Below, in pieces: positions 52,738 through 61,929 of a stretch of DNA of 64,000 bases. Location: contig NZ_JAAZQK010000014.1 in assembly GCF_012275445.1 (NCBI RefSeq), forward strand, positions 1 to 64,000, written 5' to 3'. How positions within the stretch are numbered: position 1 is the first letter of the stretch; every line of letters begins with the position of its first letter. The position numbers and the translations under genes were made by a program. The notes under the pieces are model-generated. The model ran no database searches, was not told the origin of the DNA, and was given only the letters and a program-made list of their open reading frames with translations. The DNA is from Rhizobacter sp. SG703 (GTDB lineage Bacteria; Pseudomonadota; Gammaproteobacteria; Burkholderiales; Burkholderiaceae_C).

Positions 52738-53083
52738 GCGCGCGCGCCCAGTTCTGCGCCCAGCGGTCGAGCGGGCCCAGTTCGTCGAGCAGCCCGAGGC
52801 CGCGCGCAGTCAGCGCATAGCCGTCGGGCCGCAGCTCCAGCAGCTGCGCCTGGCGCAGTTCCTTCGCGCGGCTGTTCAGCAGCGTCGGCGACGCGCCGCC
52901 CATGCTCTGCTGCAGCGTGCGGAAGTTCTGCGGCCGCCCGTCGCGCAGCTCCCACAGCAGGCGCAGCGTGCCGCGCCGGCCCAGCAGGTCCAGCAAGGCC
53001 ATGATCGGCCGCCCGCTGGCCGAGCCGCGCACGCGCGTGCCGGGCAGCGGGGCCTTCGGGCGGGAGGAGGGGGTCGTCGTCAC
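52727..53083 (-). CDS. HxlR-family regulator
   Basis: A 118-residue protein whose core RGTLRLLWELRDGRPQNFRTLQQSM and ASPTLLNSRAKELRQ is the winged helix of HxlR regulators. GTG at 53083 is used as start because it gives a full N-terminus; an internal Met before ALLDLLGRRG is an alternative. It is divergent from a CMD-family gene, and a palindrome in the gap fits its operator. No conserved sensor Cys is visible, so the signal is unknown. Confidence 0.82.
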   Translation of the reverse strand: MTTTPSSRPKAPLPGTRVRGSASGRPIMALLDLLGRRGTLRLLWELRDGRPQNFRTLQQSMGGASPTLLNSRAKELRQAQLLELRPDGYALTARGLGLLDELGPLDRWAQNWARALSR

Positions 53084-53127
53084 GTCGGCGACTATGCCAC
53101 GGCGGCTTCGGTGCCAAGATGTCTTTG

Positions 53128-53144
53128 CTACCAATTTTGTAGCA
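53128..53144. promoter_or_regulatory. HxlR-type operator candidate
   Basis: GCTACNAATTTNGTAGC: 5-bp arms GCTAC/GTAGC with symmetric AA/TT inside, 16 bases before the start codon of the CMD-family gene and within the divergent region of the HxlR gene. Confidence 0.55.
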
Positions 53145-53160
53145 GACCAGGAGATCGCCA

Positions 53161-53726
53161 TGGCACCGACCCTCCCCCGCATTCCGCCCGTCGCGCCGCC
53201 GTACGAACCGGAGCTCGACGCCTTGCTGCGCAAGATGACGCCGCCCGAAGCCGTCGACGTGCTGCAGCTGTTCCGCGTGTTCGCCCGCCACCCGCTGCTG
53301 GCCGAGCGGCTGCTGCCGTGGGGCGGCTTCATGCTCGGTCGCCACGCAACGCTGTCGCTGCGCGACCGCGAGGTGGTGATCGACCGCGTCTGTGCGCGCT
53401 GCGGCGCCGAGTACGAATGGGGCGTGCATGTCGCGGCGTTCGCGAAGGCGGCCGGCTTCACGCCGGCGCAGGTCGTGGCGATCGAGCGCGGACGCGCCGA
53501 TGACGACGCGCTGACCGAACGCGATGCGCTGCTGGTGCGCCTGGTCGATTCGCTGCACGAGACGGCCGACGTCGACGACGACCTGTGGGCGCAGCTGGCC
53601 GCCGTCTGGAGCGAGCCGCAGCTGCTGGAGCTGCTGCTGCTCGCCGGCTGGTACCGGGCGATCTCGTACGTCTGCAATGCCGCACGCGTGCCGCTGGAGC
53701 GCTGGCAGGCGCGGTTTGGCGCGTAG
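53161..53726 (+). CDS. carboxymuconolactone decarboxylase-family protein
   Basis: A 188-residue CMD-fold protein. The region REVVIDRVCARCGAEYEWGVHVAAFAKAAGFTP is the family core, with a CARC pair in the position where AhpD-like members have CxxC, followed by the usual E-x-x-x-H arrangement (EYEWGVH). That suggests a peroxidase/thiol function, but substrate is unknown. AGGAG lies eight bases before the ATG. Likely repressed by the divergent HxlR regulator through the palindrome in its promoter. Confidence 0.83.
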
Positions 53727-53749
53727 CGGGACGAGCGCCGGGCGGACAT

Positions 53750-54931
53750 TCAGCGCTTGATGATCGCGAGGCCCTTCAGGTAGTCCCCCTCGGGGAAGTT
53801 GATCGTCATCGGATGGTCCGGCGCGGCGCCGGTGCGCGCATAGACCAGCCCGTCGACCTGCGCATCGAGCCCCGCGCCGGCGACGATCTTGTGGAACAGG
53901 TCGGGGCTGATGCCGCCCGAGCACGAGAAGGTGAACAGCACGCCGCCCGGCTCCAGCAGCATCAGCGCGAGCCGGTTGATGTCCTTGTAGGCGCGCGCGG
54001 CGCGCTCGGCGTGCGACACGGTCGGCGCGAACTTCGGCGGGTCGAGCACGATCGCGTCGAAGCGCCGGCCTTGCTGCAGCATCGCGCGCAGCGTCTGGTT
54101 GACGTCGGCGTCCAGCGTCTCGTGCGCCGCATCGTCGAAGCCGTTGCGCAGCACGTGCGCACGCGCCCGCTCCAGCGCCGGGCCGGACGAATCGACGCTC
54201 GTCACCTGCGCTGCGCCGCCGGCGAACGCGGCGACGCTGAAGCCGCCGGTGTAGCTGTAGCAGTTCAGCACGCGCTGCAGCCCGAAGTGCCGCACGGTGT
54301 CGGCGAACAGCTTGCGGCTGTCGCGCTGGTCGAGGTAGTAGCCGGTCTTGTGGCCCTCGGCCACGTCGAGCGACAGCTGCCAGCCGTGCTCGCGGATCGT
54401 GATCTCGGTGCTGCCGTCGCCGCGCAGCCAGCCGGTCGCCGGTGGCAGGCCTTCGAGCTCGCGCGAGTTGGCATCGCTGCGCTCGTACAGCCGCGCGAGG
54501 CCGGTGGCCTTCAGCAGGTGGTCGGCGATCGTCGCCTTCCAGCGCTCGGCACCGGCCGACAGGAACTGCGCGCTCAGCGTGTCGCCGTAGCGGTCGACGA
54601 TCAGCCCCGGCAGCCCGTCGGCCTCGCCGTGGACCAGCCGCACGCCGTCGCTCGCGATCGGCAGCCGTGCGCGGATCGCGATCGCCTGCTCGATGCGCCG
54701 CAGGAAGAACGCGCTGTCGATGCGCTCGGTTTCGACGAAGCTCCAGGCGCGCAGCCGGATCTGCGAATGCGGGCTGCAGGCGGCCCAGGCCAGGAACTTG
54801 CCGTCGTGCGATTGCACGCGCACCGTCTCGCCGAGGTCCGCCTTGCCGCCGGCGACGCTGCCCTCGAACACCCAGGGGTGGCGGCGCTGCAGCGAGCGCT
54901 CCTTGCCTTCACGCACTGTGATCGTCTTCAT
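53750..54931 (-). CDS. rlmI: 23S rRNA m5C methyltransferase, RlmI-like
   Basis: A 393-residue SAM-dependent methyltransferase. The N-terminal PUA domain starts KTITVREGKERSLQRRHPWVFEG, the SAM site is NCYSYTGGFSVAAF, motif IV is VLDPPKFAP and the catalytic Cys is C337 in FTFSCSGG. RlmI methylates cytidine 1962 of 23S rRNA. MKTITV is the chosen start, since the upstream Met adds ten residues not conserved in the family. It is oriented away from the next gene. Confidence 0.88.
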   Translation of the reverse strand: MKTITVREGKERSLQRRHPWVFEGSVAGGKADLGETVRVQSHDGKFLAWAACSPHSQIRLRAWSFVETERIDSAFFLRRIEQAIAIRARLPIASDGVRLVHGEADGLPGLIVDRYGDTLSAQFLSAGAERWKATIADHLLKATGLARLYERSDANSRELEGLPPATGWLRGDGSTEITIREHGWQLSLDVAEGHKTGYYLDQRDSRKLFADTVRHFGLQRVLNCYSYTGGFSVAAFAGGAAQVTSVDSSGPALERARAHVLRNGFDDAAHETLDADVNQTLRAMLQQGRRFDAIVLDPPKFAPTVSHAERAARAYKDINRLALMLLEPGGVLFTFSCSGGISPDLFHKIVAGAGLDAQVDGLVYARTGAAPDHPMTINFPEGDYLKGLAIIKR

Positions 54932-55081
54932 GCGGCGATTGTCGACGAGTTGATGGACCACCCCCGGGATGGGGGTGGCATCGACAGGCTAGGGATGTCG
55001 ATGGCCGCGGGCGCCGCCTAACTTGGATCAGCGCGCCGATCGCGCACCGTTCCACCACCTGGCTGCCAAGGAGGCTCCGCC

Positions 55082-56611
55082 ATGCCCACGCTCAAGAACC
55101 TGGCCGTGCTCGACTCGTTCATCCTCAAATGGTTTCGCGAATGCACGCCGAAGATCCTGGTCGTCACCGACGGGCTGAACTTCAGCGCCGTCGACGATTT
55201 CGGGCTGACCCGCTTCGTCGACGCGCTGCGCACCAGCACGGTCCACGCGATGACGCCGATCGTGCGCACCGCGCTGTACACGCCGGGCTCCGGCAGCGCG
55301 GCCTCGCTCGACGCCACGACCCAGCACATCAGCAACTTCCAGTTCACCGACGCATCGCACGGGCTGCTGAAGTCGCGCTACGACGTGGTGTTCCTGCTCG
55401 CGATCACCACCGAGGGCGGCCCCGGGCTCGCACAGGAACCGGGGGCGCAGGCGGCGATCGTGAACTTCATGCAGCAGGGCGGCGGGCTGTTCGCCACCGG
55501 CGACCACGAGGACCTGGGCGCCGCGATGTGCATGACGATCCCGCGCGTGCAGGGCATGCGCCGCTGGGCGGCGGCCGACACGCCGAGCGGCGGCGGCATC
55601 GACCGGCTGACCACCACCGGGCCGGGCGCCAACGACGTGTTCGAGTTCGCCGACCAGTCCGATGCGCTGCCGCAGCGGCTGTACGTCAACTTCCGCACCA
55701 GCTTCGGCGTCGGCGTCGCGCACCCGGTGCTGCAGGTGCCGGGCGCGGCCCCGGCGCGCGCGATCGAGGTGTTCCCCGACCACCCGCACGAAGGCGAGTG
55801 CCGCGTGCCGGCGCTGCTCACCGGCAAGCTGCCCGACGGCGTCACCGACGAATGGCCGCTCGCCACCGGCAGCACGCAGCGCGTCGTGCCGGAGGCGATC
55901 GCGCTGACGGTGTCCGAGGGCAATGCGTTCCCCGGCAAGGCCGCGGTCGCGCCGCGCTCGTTCATCCCGGTCTGCGCCTACGACGGGCAGCAGGCCGAGG
56001 TCGGGCGCGTCGTCACCGATTCGACCTGGCACCACTTCGTCAACGTCAACCTGGTCGGGCTGGCCGGCCGCAACCTCAGCGACGTGCACCAGTACTACCG
56101 CAACCTCGCGACCTGGCTGATGCCGAAGCACGTGCGGCACTGCTGGCGCTACCCGGTGCTGATCCGCGAGCTGGTGCGCTACCCGCTGTTCGAGGAGATC
56201 CGCCTGGAGCCGGTCGAGAAGTTCGACGGCCCGGCGCTGCATGCGCTGGGCGAGAAGGTCGAAGACGCGCTGCAGCGGCGTTTCACGCGCGGCGAGGTGG
56301 CGGCGATGGTCGACGATGCGCTCGACGAGATGCTGGATGCGCGCACGCGCCAGCTGCTCGACGGCTTCCACGGCCGCTACGGCGAGGTGTCGTCGCGCGA
56401 CACCGGCCTGGCCGCGCTCGGCGCGCTGACGCTCGCGAGCGGCAACACCGCGTTGCAGCTGCAGGAAAAAGGCGACGACGTGAAGGACGCGATCGGGCTG
56501 TTCGACGAGGCCGCGGCGAAGGCGCTGCGGCTGGGCATCCAGCGCTACCTGGGCGATGCGCGCGAAGGGCTGCGCCGGCTCGACGAGGTGATCGGCGCGG
56601 TGCTCCGTTGA
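55082..56611 (+). CDS. unknown 509-residue protein with ThuA/GATase-like front
   Basis: The first 250 residues resemble a Rossmann-like class I amidotransferase/ThuA fold: PKILVVTDGLNF, YDVVFLLAIT and FMQQGGGLFATGDHEDLG, the last like the elbow turn found before a buried active site. There is no nucleophilic Cys triad evident. The remainder (HFVNVNLVGLAGRNL...; long helices to the end) is not recognised. No signal peptide or membrane segment. Its stop codon directly abuts the stop of xerC with no gap. GGAGGC precedes the ATG by seven bases. Function unknown. Confidence 0.65.
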   Translation: MPTLKNLAVLDSFILKWFRECTPKILVVTDGLNFSAVDDFGLTRFVDALRTSTVHAMTPIVRTALYTPGSGSAASLDATTQHISNFQFTDASHGLLKSRYDVVFLLAITTEGGPGLAQEPGAQAAIVNFMQQGGGLFATGDHEDLGAAMCMTIPRVQGMRRWAAADTPSGGGIDRLTTTGPGANDVFEFADQSDALPQRLYVNFRTSFGVGVAHPVLQVPGAAPARAIEVFPDHPHEGECRVPALLTGKLPDGVTDEWPLATGSTQRVVPEAIALTVSEGNAFPGKAAVAPRSFIPVCAYDGQQAEVGRVVTDSTWHHFVNVNLVGLAGRNLSDVHQYYRNLATWLMPKHVRHCWRYPVLIRELVRYPLFEEIRLEPVEKFDGPALHALGEKVEDALQRRFTRGEVAAMVDDALDEMLDARTRQLLDGFHGRYGEVSSRDTGLAALGALTLASGNTALQLQEKGDDVKDAIGLFDEAAAKALRLGIQRYLGDAREGLRRLDEVIGAVLR

Positions 56612-57553
56612 TCAGGGCTTGCGCTTGGCGCGCGGGTGCGCCGCGTCGTACACCTTTGCCAGGTGCTGGAAGTCGAGCTTGGTGTAGACCTGCGTCGTCG
56701 AGATGTTGGCGTGGCCGAGCAGTTCCTGCACCGCGCGCAGGTCGCCACTGGACTGCAGCAGGTGCGACGCGAACGAATGCCGCAGCATGTGCGGGTGCAC
56801 ATGCGTCGGCAGCCCGGCCTGCAGCGCGCGCCGCTTCAGGCGCGAACGCACCTGGCTGTCGGTGAGCCGCGTGCCGCGCCGGCTGACGAACAGCGCCGGC
56901 TCGCCCGGATCGGCCAGCGTGCCGCGCAGCGCCAGCCATTGCCCGAGCGCCTGCAGCGCCGGTCCGCCGACCGGCACGCTGCGGCGCTTGCGGCCCTTGC
57001 CGAGCACCTGCGCCTCGGCCTCGGCGGCATCGATCCAGCCGGCCGCTTCGCCGCTGGCCCGCACATCCAGCCCCACCAGCTCGCCGACGCGCAGCCCGCA
57101 GCCGTACAGCAGCTCGACGATGCACTGGTCGCGGGCAGCGAGTGCCGGGTCGGTGTCGTCGTCCCCGCGCGGCTCGGCCAGCGCCACCGCCTGGTCGACC
57201 GGCAGCGCCTTCGGCAATGGTTTCGCGGCCTTCGGCGCACGCACGCCGTCGACCGGGTTCAGCGCCACCACGCCTTCGCGGCCGAGCCAGCGGAAGAAGC
57301 CGCGCCAGGCCGACAGCACCAGCGCAATGCTGCGCGAGCCGAGACCCTGCGAATGCAGCTGCGCCGCCCAGCGCCGCACGTGGTGCACCTGCGTCGCGCG
57401 CAGCGCCACCGGTTGCGCCTGCGCAAAGGCCTGCAAGCGCGCGAACGCATCGCGGTACAACACCAGGCTGCGCGGCGCGAGCCGGCGCTCGGACTCGAGG
57501 TGGACGAGGTGACGCTGCAGGTCCGCGTCGAGGGCGGCGGACGGTGCGGCCAT
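56612..57553 (-). CDS. xerC: tyrosine recombinase XerC
   Basis: A 313-residue tyrosine recombinase with all catalytic residues: Arg in YGCGLRVGELVGL, Lys in GKGRKRRSVPV, HMLRH, GHANISTTQVYTKL with Tyr290 as nucleophile. XerC with XerD resolves chromosome dimers at dif. The order dapF–DUF484–xerC is conserved in Proteobacteria and supports the name over phage integrases. The start MAAPSAALDADL begins just before the N-terminal SAM-like domain (LVHLESERRLAPRSLVLY). Confidence 0.92.
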   Translation of the reverse strand: MAAPSAALDADLQRHLVHLESERRLAPRSLVLYRDAFARLQAFAQAQPVALRATQVHHVRRWAAQLHSQGLGSRSIALVLSAWRGFFRWLGREGVVALNPVDGVRAPKAAKPLPKALPVDQAVALAEPRGDDDTDPALAARDQCIVELLYGCGLRVGELVGLDVRASGEAAGWIDAAEAEAQVLGKGRKRRSVPVGGPALQALGQWLALRGTLADPGEPALFVSRRGTRLTDSQVRSRLKRRALQAGLPTHVHPHMLRHSFASHLLQSSGDLRAVQELLGHANISTTQVYTKLDFQHLAKVYDAAHPRAKRKP

Positions 57554-57564
57554 CGCAGCGGCCT

Positions 57565-58242
57565 TCAGGCGACCGGCAGCAGCCGCGACAGCCCGGCGCT
57601 GGCGATGTCGCCGATGCGCGACAGGAACTCGGTGCCCATGTCGGCGCTGTAGCGCGTCGGGTCCGGCGAGGCCAGCACCAGCATGCCGAACGCCGGGTCG
57701 TCCTGGCGCACGCGCAGCGGGATCAGCGCGAGCGACATCACGGTCGCCACGTCGGCCAGCCACTGGGCGGCCTCGAAGCCGGAATTGACGCCGCAGTACG
57801 GCTGCGTGAGGCTGGCCGCGAAGCTGCGCGCGTCTTCGCTGACCGACTTCGCGAACGGCAGCACGTTGAACACCTCGGCCGCGCCCCAGATGCGGATCGC
57901 CGCCTGCGGGATCATGAACTGGTGCTTCAGCTCGGCCACCAGCACGTCGGGCAGGTCGCCCGGGTTGTGCGTCAGCATGATCGCGCGCGTCCAGCGGTGC
58001 AGCTTGTCGGCGATCGAGACGTTCTCGGTGCCGTGGCGGATCATCTCGATGATGCGCAGCTCGAGGCCCTTGTGCTTCTCGCGCAGCATTTCCATCTGCC
58101 GCTCCTGCAGCGACACCGCGCGCTGCCCGTGCGGGCTGGTCAGCTGGATCGCCGCCAGCAGTTCGGCATGGCGCTCGAAGAAACCGGGCGTGTTGGCCAG
58201 GTAGTTGGCGATGTCCTGCTCGGTGATGCCTTGGATGCTCAC
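57565..58242 (-). CDS. DUF484-family protein
   Basis: A 225-residue protein of the GAF-like DUF484 family, always linked with dapF and xerC. The front LANTPGFFERHAELLAAIQLTSPHG is the family hallmark, followed by a coiled segment (RQMEMLREKHKGLELRIIEMI) and a GAF-like domain. Function unknown; it is presumed cytoplasmic. It lies 19 bases after dapF and 11 bases before xerC in the same operon. Confidence 0.88.
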   Translation of the reverse strand: MSIQGITEQDIANYLANTPGFFERHAELLAAIQLTSPHGQRAVSLQERQMEMLREKHKGLELRIIEMIRHGTENVSIADKLHRWTRAIMLTHNPGDLPDVLVAELKHQFMIPQAAIRIWGAAEVFNVLPFAKSVSEDARSFAASLTQPYCGVNSGFEAAQWLADVATVMSLALIPLRVRQDDPAFGMLVLASPDPTRYSADMGTEFLSRIGDIASAGLSRLLPVA

Positions 58243-58261
58243 GGGGGGCCCTTCTACTTCT

Positions 58262-59128
58262 TTACAGATGGATCACGCCGTCGAAGACGGTCGTGGCGGG
58301 GCCGGTCATCAGCACGGGCTCGTGGAGCCTGCCTGCCGCGCCTCGCCATTCGATGGTGAGCCGGCCGCCGCGCGCATCGACGTCGACGCGCTCGTCGAGC
58401 AGGCCCATGCGGATGCCCGCGACCACCGCGGCGCAGGCGCCGGTGCCGCAGGCGAGCGTCTCGCCGGCATCGCGCTCGTGCACCCGCAGCCGGATGTGCG
58501 TGCGCGACAGCACCTGCATGAAGCCGGCATTCACCTTGCGCGGGAAGCGCGCGTGCTGCTCGATCAGCGGGCCCTGCGTCGCGACCGGCGCGGCGTCGAC
58601 ATCGGCCACCACCTGCACCGCATGCGGGTTGCCCATCGACAGCGCCGCCACCTCGACCGTCTCGGTGCCGACCGGCAGCGGCCACACCGCGAAGCCGTTG
58701 AGCTCGCGCGGCGCCAGGCCGCTGGCGTCGAAGGGCAGCGCGGGCAGGTCGAACACCGGGGCGCCCATGTCGACAGTGACGCGGCCGTCGTGCTGCAGCC
58801 GCAGCTCGAGCACCTGCCGGATCGTCTCGACGCGGATCGTCGTCTTGTCGCTCAGTTTCTTGTCGTGCACGAAGCGCACGAAACATCGCGCACCGTTGCC
58901 GCACTGTTCGACTTCGTCACCGGTGGCGCCGTTGAAGATGCGGTAGCGGAAGTCGATGCCGGGCGTGTCGCTGGCCTCGACCACCAGGATCTGGTCGGCG
59001 CCGACGCCGAAGCGCCGGTCGCCCAGCGCGCGCAGCTGCGCGGCATCCAGCGCCAGCGGCGCGGTGGTGGCATCGAGCACGACGAAGTCGTTGCCGGCCC
59101 CCTGCATCTTCGTGAACTGCACTCTCAT
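58262..59128 (-). CDS. dapF: diaminopimelate epimerase
   Basis: A 288-residue epimerase converting LL- to meso-diaminopimelate in lysine and peptidoglycan synthesis. The two catalytic cysteines are in [14 protein letters not shown] and [14 protein letters not shown], and the N-terminal [11 protein letters not shown] is conserved. The stop leads 19 bases later into the DUF484 gene. The start [15 protein letters not shown] is the family's usual N-terminus. Confidence 0.95.
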   Translation of the reverse strand: MRVQFTKMQGAGNDFVVLDATTAPLALDAAQLRALGDRRFGVGADQILVVEASDTPGIDFRYRIFNGATGDEVEQCGNGARCFVRFVHDKKLSDKTTIRVETIRQVLELRLQHDGRVTVDMGAPVFDLPALPFDASGLAPRELNGFAVWPLPVGTETVEVAALSMGNPHAVQVVADVDAAPVATQGPLIEQHARFPRKVNAGFMQVLSRTHIRLRVHERDAGETLACGTGACAAVVAGIRMGLLDERVDVDARGGRLTIEWRGAAGRLHEPVLMTGPATTVFDGVIHL

Positions 59129-59322
59129 GGGCGGGGATTATCGCTGCCGCGCCGTGACAGCAGTCCGGGCAGGGGCGGGGTTCCCTCGCGGCCATCTGCA
59201 TCGCAGATCCCGGTTTCTGGAAAACATCTGGCCGCCTGCAAAAGGCCTGCACAAAGCCTGCACAGCATGCCGGACCATGCCGCGCGCGAATCGTCGCGCC
59301 GGCCTTTCCCCTGGGAGAAACG

Positions 59323-59556
59323 ATGGACATGAACCCCCTCTTCGCAGTCAGTGCCGCAGCCGACGATGCCGGCACCTGTCGCCGGCCGCTGACGCGCGCG
59401 CCCGCCGTGCGGCTGAAACCCGCGCGGCGACGACCGCCGCGCGCCTGCACCTGCACCTGCGGCCGTGCCTGGGCGCATCCGTCGCGGGCCGACAAGCGCT
59501 GGCGCCTCGGCGGCGCGCCCTGCTTGATCCTTCGCCGGGAGCGCGTGCCATGCTGA
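59323..59556 (+). CDS. possible small basic protein coupled to the next gene
   Basis: A 77-residue Arg/Cys-rich frame (MDMNPLFAVSAAADDAGTC...). It has a good ribosome-binding site (GGGAG) and its TGA overlaps the next gene's ATG (ATGCTGA), suggesting a translated leader or small protein. The composition is biased and no family is recognised, so it may only serve translational coupling. Confidence 0.4.
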   Translation: MDMNPLFAVSAAADDAGTCRRPLTRAPAVRLKPARRRPPRACTCTCGRAWAHPSRADKRWRLGGAPCLILRRERVPC

Positions 59557-60140
59557 CCTTCCTGAAACGACTTCGCTGCCGCTTCGACGACCCGCAACCG
59601 CAGCGCGTGCAGGCCCCTGCCGAGACCGTGCACCCGCCAAGCCCGGCCGAGCCGGCCGTGCAGCCGGACGGCGTGACGGTCGTCGACTGGCTGCGCCTCG
59701 TGCTCGGCCACCTGCGCACCGAGGAGCGCCATCGGCTGCAGCAGCGCGTGCTGAACAACCTGCGCTTCGGCGACACCCTGCCGAAGGCGATGGTCCACGC
59801 GATGCTGAACGAAGGCGGCCAGCAGGACGGGCAATGGGCGCTGCTGCTGCTGGGCGTCGATGCGGTCGACGACGTCGAGCGGCAAGGACGGGAACTGGCG
59901 CGGTCGGCCGCCATTGCGGCGATCTACGGCTGGGACTGGAACGAGGGCCGCGGGCGCAGCACGCGTGCCGCGCTGTTCGCGCTGCACGCCTGGCTGCTCG
60001 GCTTCGGCTACTCGCTGCTGCAGATGGACACCGGCCGCCAGGAGCATTGCATGCTGATGACGAACACGGCCGACGCCGAGGCCGCGATCCGGCTCGGTTC
60101 CGCGCTCGGGTTGCGGCTGACGATGCCGCGCAGCGACTGA
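59550..60140 (+). CDS. hypothetical soluble protein
   Basis: A 196-residue protein. After a basic N-terminus (MLTFLKRLRCRFDD) and a Pro-rich linker, residues 45-180 are helical with GVTVVDWLRLVLGHLRTEERHRL, QWALLLLGVDAVDDVERQGREL and a C-terminal stretch RQEHCMLMTNTADAEAAIRLG. No known motif. It overlaps a possible small upstream frame and is convergent with an acyltransferase gene. Function unknown. Confidence 0.6.
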   Translation: MLTFLKRLRCRFDDPQPQRVQAPAETVHPPSPAEPAVQPDGVTVVDWLRLVLGHLRTEERHRLQQRVLNNLRFGDTLPKAMVHAMLNEGGQQDGQWALLLLGVDAVDDVERQGRELARSAAIAAIYGWDWNEGRGRSTRAALFALHAWLLGFGYSLLQMDTGRQEHCMLMTNTADAEAAIRLGSALGLRLTMPRSD

Positions 60141-60177
60141 CGGCGTGCCGGCGGGCGGGCCCCGGCGCGGCTGTCGC

Positions 60178-61056
60178 TCAGTACAGCGACGGTTCGCCCG
60201 CCGGCCGGGTCTTGAAGCGCTTGTGGACCCACAGGTACTGCGCCGGGTTCTTGCGGATCTCGTCCTCGATCCAGCGGTTCATCGCCGCGGTGTCGGAGAC
60301 GGGGTCCTCGCTCGGGAAGTGCGTGAACGGTTCGCCGAAGCGCACCCGGTAGCCCTGGCCGCCGGGCAGCATCTCGGCGATCACCGGCTGCACCACCATG
60401 CCGAGCGCGCGCGCCATGCGCGACGGCGCCAGCAGCGTCGCGGCCGGCACGCCGAAGAACGGCACGAACGCGGCATCGCGGGCGCCGAAATCCATGTCGG
60501 GCAGGTTGAAGAAGGCGTGTCCCTTGCGGATCGCGCGAATCAGCGGCAGCGCCTTGTCGCTGCGCGGAAAGATCTCGGCATGGTCGCCGAAGCGCATGCG
60601 GCCCTTGCGGATCGCCGCATCCATCACCGGGTTGCTCTGCTGCTGGTACATCGAACAGGCCGGGTGCTGCTGGAACAGCAGCGTGGCCACGCCCGCCACG
60701 TCCAGCCCCATGAAGTGCGGCACCAGCCACATCACCGGCCGCGGGCTGTGCTCGGCGAGCTTGACGTCGCCCTCGACGTGGATGATCCGCTTCAGCTGCT
60801 CCATCGGTGCGTACCAGAGCAGGCTGCGCTCGAGGATGCTGCGCCCGAGCCAGCGGAAGTGCTCGCGGGCCAGCGCAAGCCGCTGCGCCGGGCTCCAGTC
60901 GGGGTAGCACAGCTCGAGGTTGCGCAGCGCGACGCGCCGCCGCGAGCGCGCGAGCGCGAACAGCAGCCGCCCGAGGCCGCGCCCCAGCGCGGCGAGCACC
61001 GGCAGCGGCAGCCAGTGCAGCAGCCACATCGTTCCCAGCAGGAGTCGGGTTCCCAT
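60178..61056 (-). CDS. lipid A-type lauroyl acyltransferase (LpxL/HtrB family)
   Basis: A 292-residue inner-membrane acyltransferase. An N-terminal hydrophobic helix (LLLGTMWLLHWLPLPVLAALG) is followed by ALRNLELCYPDWSPAQRLAL and the catalytic region VMWLVPHFMGLDVAGVATLL (H-x4-D type) plus MYQQQSNPVMDAAI, as in HtrB/LpxL proteins that add acyl chains to lipid A using acyl-ACP. It lies two bases after a related acyltransferase gene on the same strand. Confidence 0.85.
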   Translation of the reverse strand: MGTRLLLGTMWLLHWLPLPVLAALGRGLGRLLFALARSRRRVALRNLELCYPDWSPAQRLALAREHFRWLGRSILERSLLWYAPMEQLKRIIHVEGDVKLAEHSPRPVMWLVPHFMGLDVAGVATLLFQQHPACSMYQQQSNPVMDAAIRKGRMRFGDHAEIFPRSDKALPLIRAIRKGHAFFNLPDMDFGARDAAFVPFFGVPAATLLAPSRMARALGMVVQPVIAEMLPGGQGYRVRFGEPFTHFPSEDPVSDTAAMNRWIEDEIRKNPAQYLWVHKRFKTRPAGEPSLY

Positions 61057-61058
61057 CG

Positions 61059-61922
61059 TCAGTTCTTCTGAGCGGCATCCGCCGGATGTTCGCGCGGCAC
61101 CTTGTATCGGTTGTAGCCCCACAGGTACTGGCCGGGGCACTGCAGTATCAGCTGTTCCATCGCCCGGTTGACGGCGGTGGCGGCCTCGGTCGGGTCGTCG
61201 GGCAGCGTGCCGGGGAATTCGAAGAAGCGCTGCAGGTAGCCGGCACCGGCCGGCAGGCGCTCGCCCCAGGTCAGCAGCAGCACGGCGCCGGTCTGCTGCG
61301 CGAGCCGCGCGGCCAGCGTCATCGTGTAGGCCGGCCTGCCGAAGAAGGGTGCCCACACGCCCATGCCGTCGGGCGGCACCTGGTCGGGCAGCAGGCCGAC
61401 GATCTCGCCGCGGCGCAGCGCCCGGATCATCTGGCGCACACCCGACAAGGTGGCCGGCACCGCCTGCAGGTGCGGGCGATCGCGCGCGGTCTCTTCGAGG
61501 TGGCGCAGCCAGGCCTGGCGCGCCGGGCGGTACAGCACGGTGATCGGCTGCCGCGCGCCCCAGCGCTCGGCGATGGCCTGGGCGGTGATCTCGAAGCACC
61601 CCATGTGCGGCGTCAGCAGCAGCACGCCGCGGCCGGATTCGAGCGCCTGTGCCAGCAGCGGCTCGCCCTCGAAGCGCATCAGGCCGAGCACCGACCGGTC
61701 GACCGGTCGCAGCCACAGCTTGGGCAGTTCCATCACCATGCGGCCGGCCGATGCGATCGCCGGCCGCCACGCGGGCGGGGCGAGCCCCGCCTGCGCGGCG
61801 TTTTCGACCATGCGGCGCCGATAGCCGCTTGAGAGCCCGTAGCCCAGCCAGCCGAGCACGCTGCCCAGGTGATGCAAAAAGCCCAGCGAAAGCCCGGCAA
61901 ACCAGCGCAGTAGGGTTGACAT
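61059..61922 (-). CDS. lipid A-type acyltransferase (LpxL/HtrB family), second copy
   Basis: A 287-residue protein of the same family as its neighbour, with GFLHHLGSVLGWLGYGLS helix, motif VLLLTPHMGCFEITAQAI (H-x4-E), VLYRPARQAWLRHL and GRGEIVGLLPDQVPPD-type loop (RRGEIVGLLPDQ). It forms a two-gene unit with the downstream acyltransferase. Whether the two add different chains (as LpxL/LpxM) is not decided by sequence here. Its start lies beside a TATAAT on the opposite strand serving metK. Confidence 0.83.
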   Translation of the reverse strand: MSTLLRWFAGLSLGFLHHLGSVLGWLGYGLSSGYRRRMVENAAQAGLAPPAWRPAIASAGRMVMELPKLWLRPVDRSVLGLMRFEGEPLLAQALESGRGVLLLTPHMGCFEITAQAIAERWGARQPITVLYRPARQAWLRHLEETARDRPHLQAVPATLSGVRQMIRALRRGEIVGLLPDQVPPDGMGVWAPFFGRPAYTMTLAARLAQQTGAVLLLTWGERLPAGAGYLQRFFEFPGTLPDDPTEAATAVNRAMEQLILQCPGQYLWGYNRYKVPREHPADAAQKN

Positions 61923-61929
61923 CTGTTCC

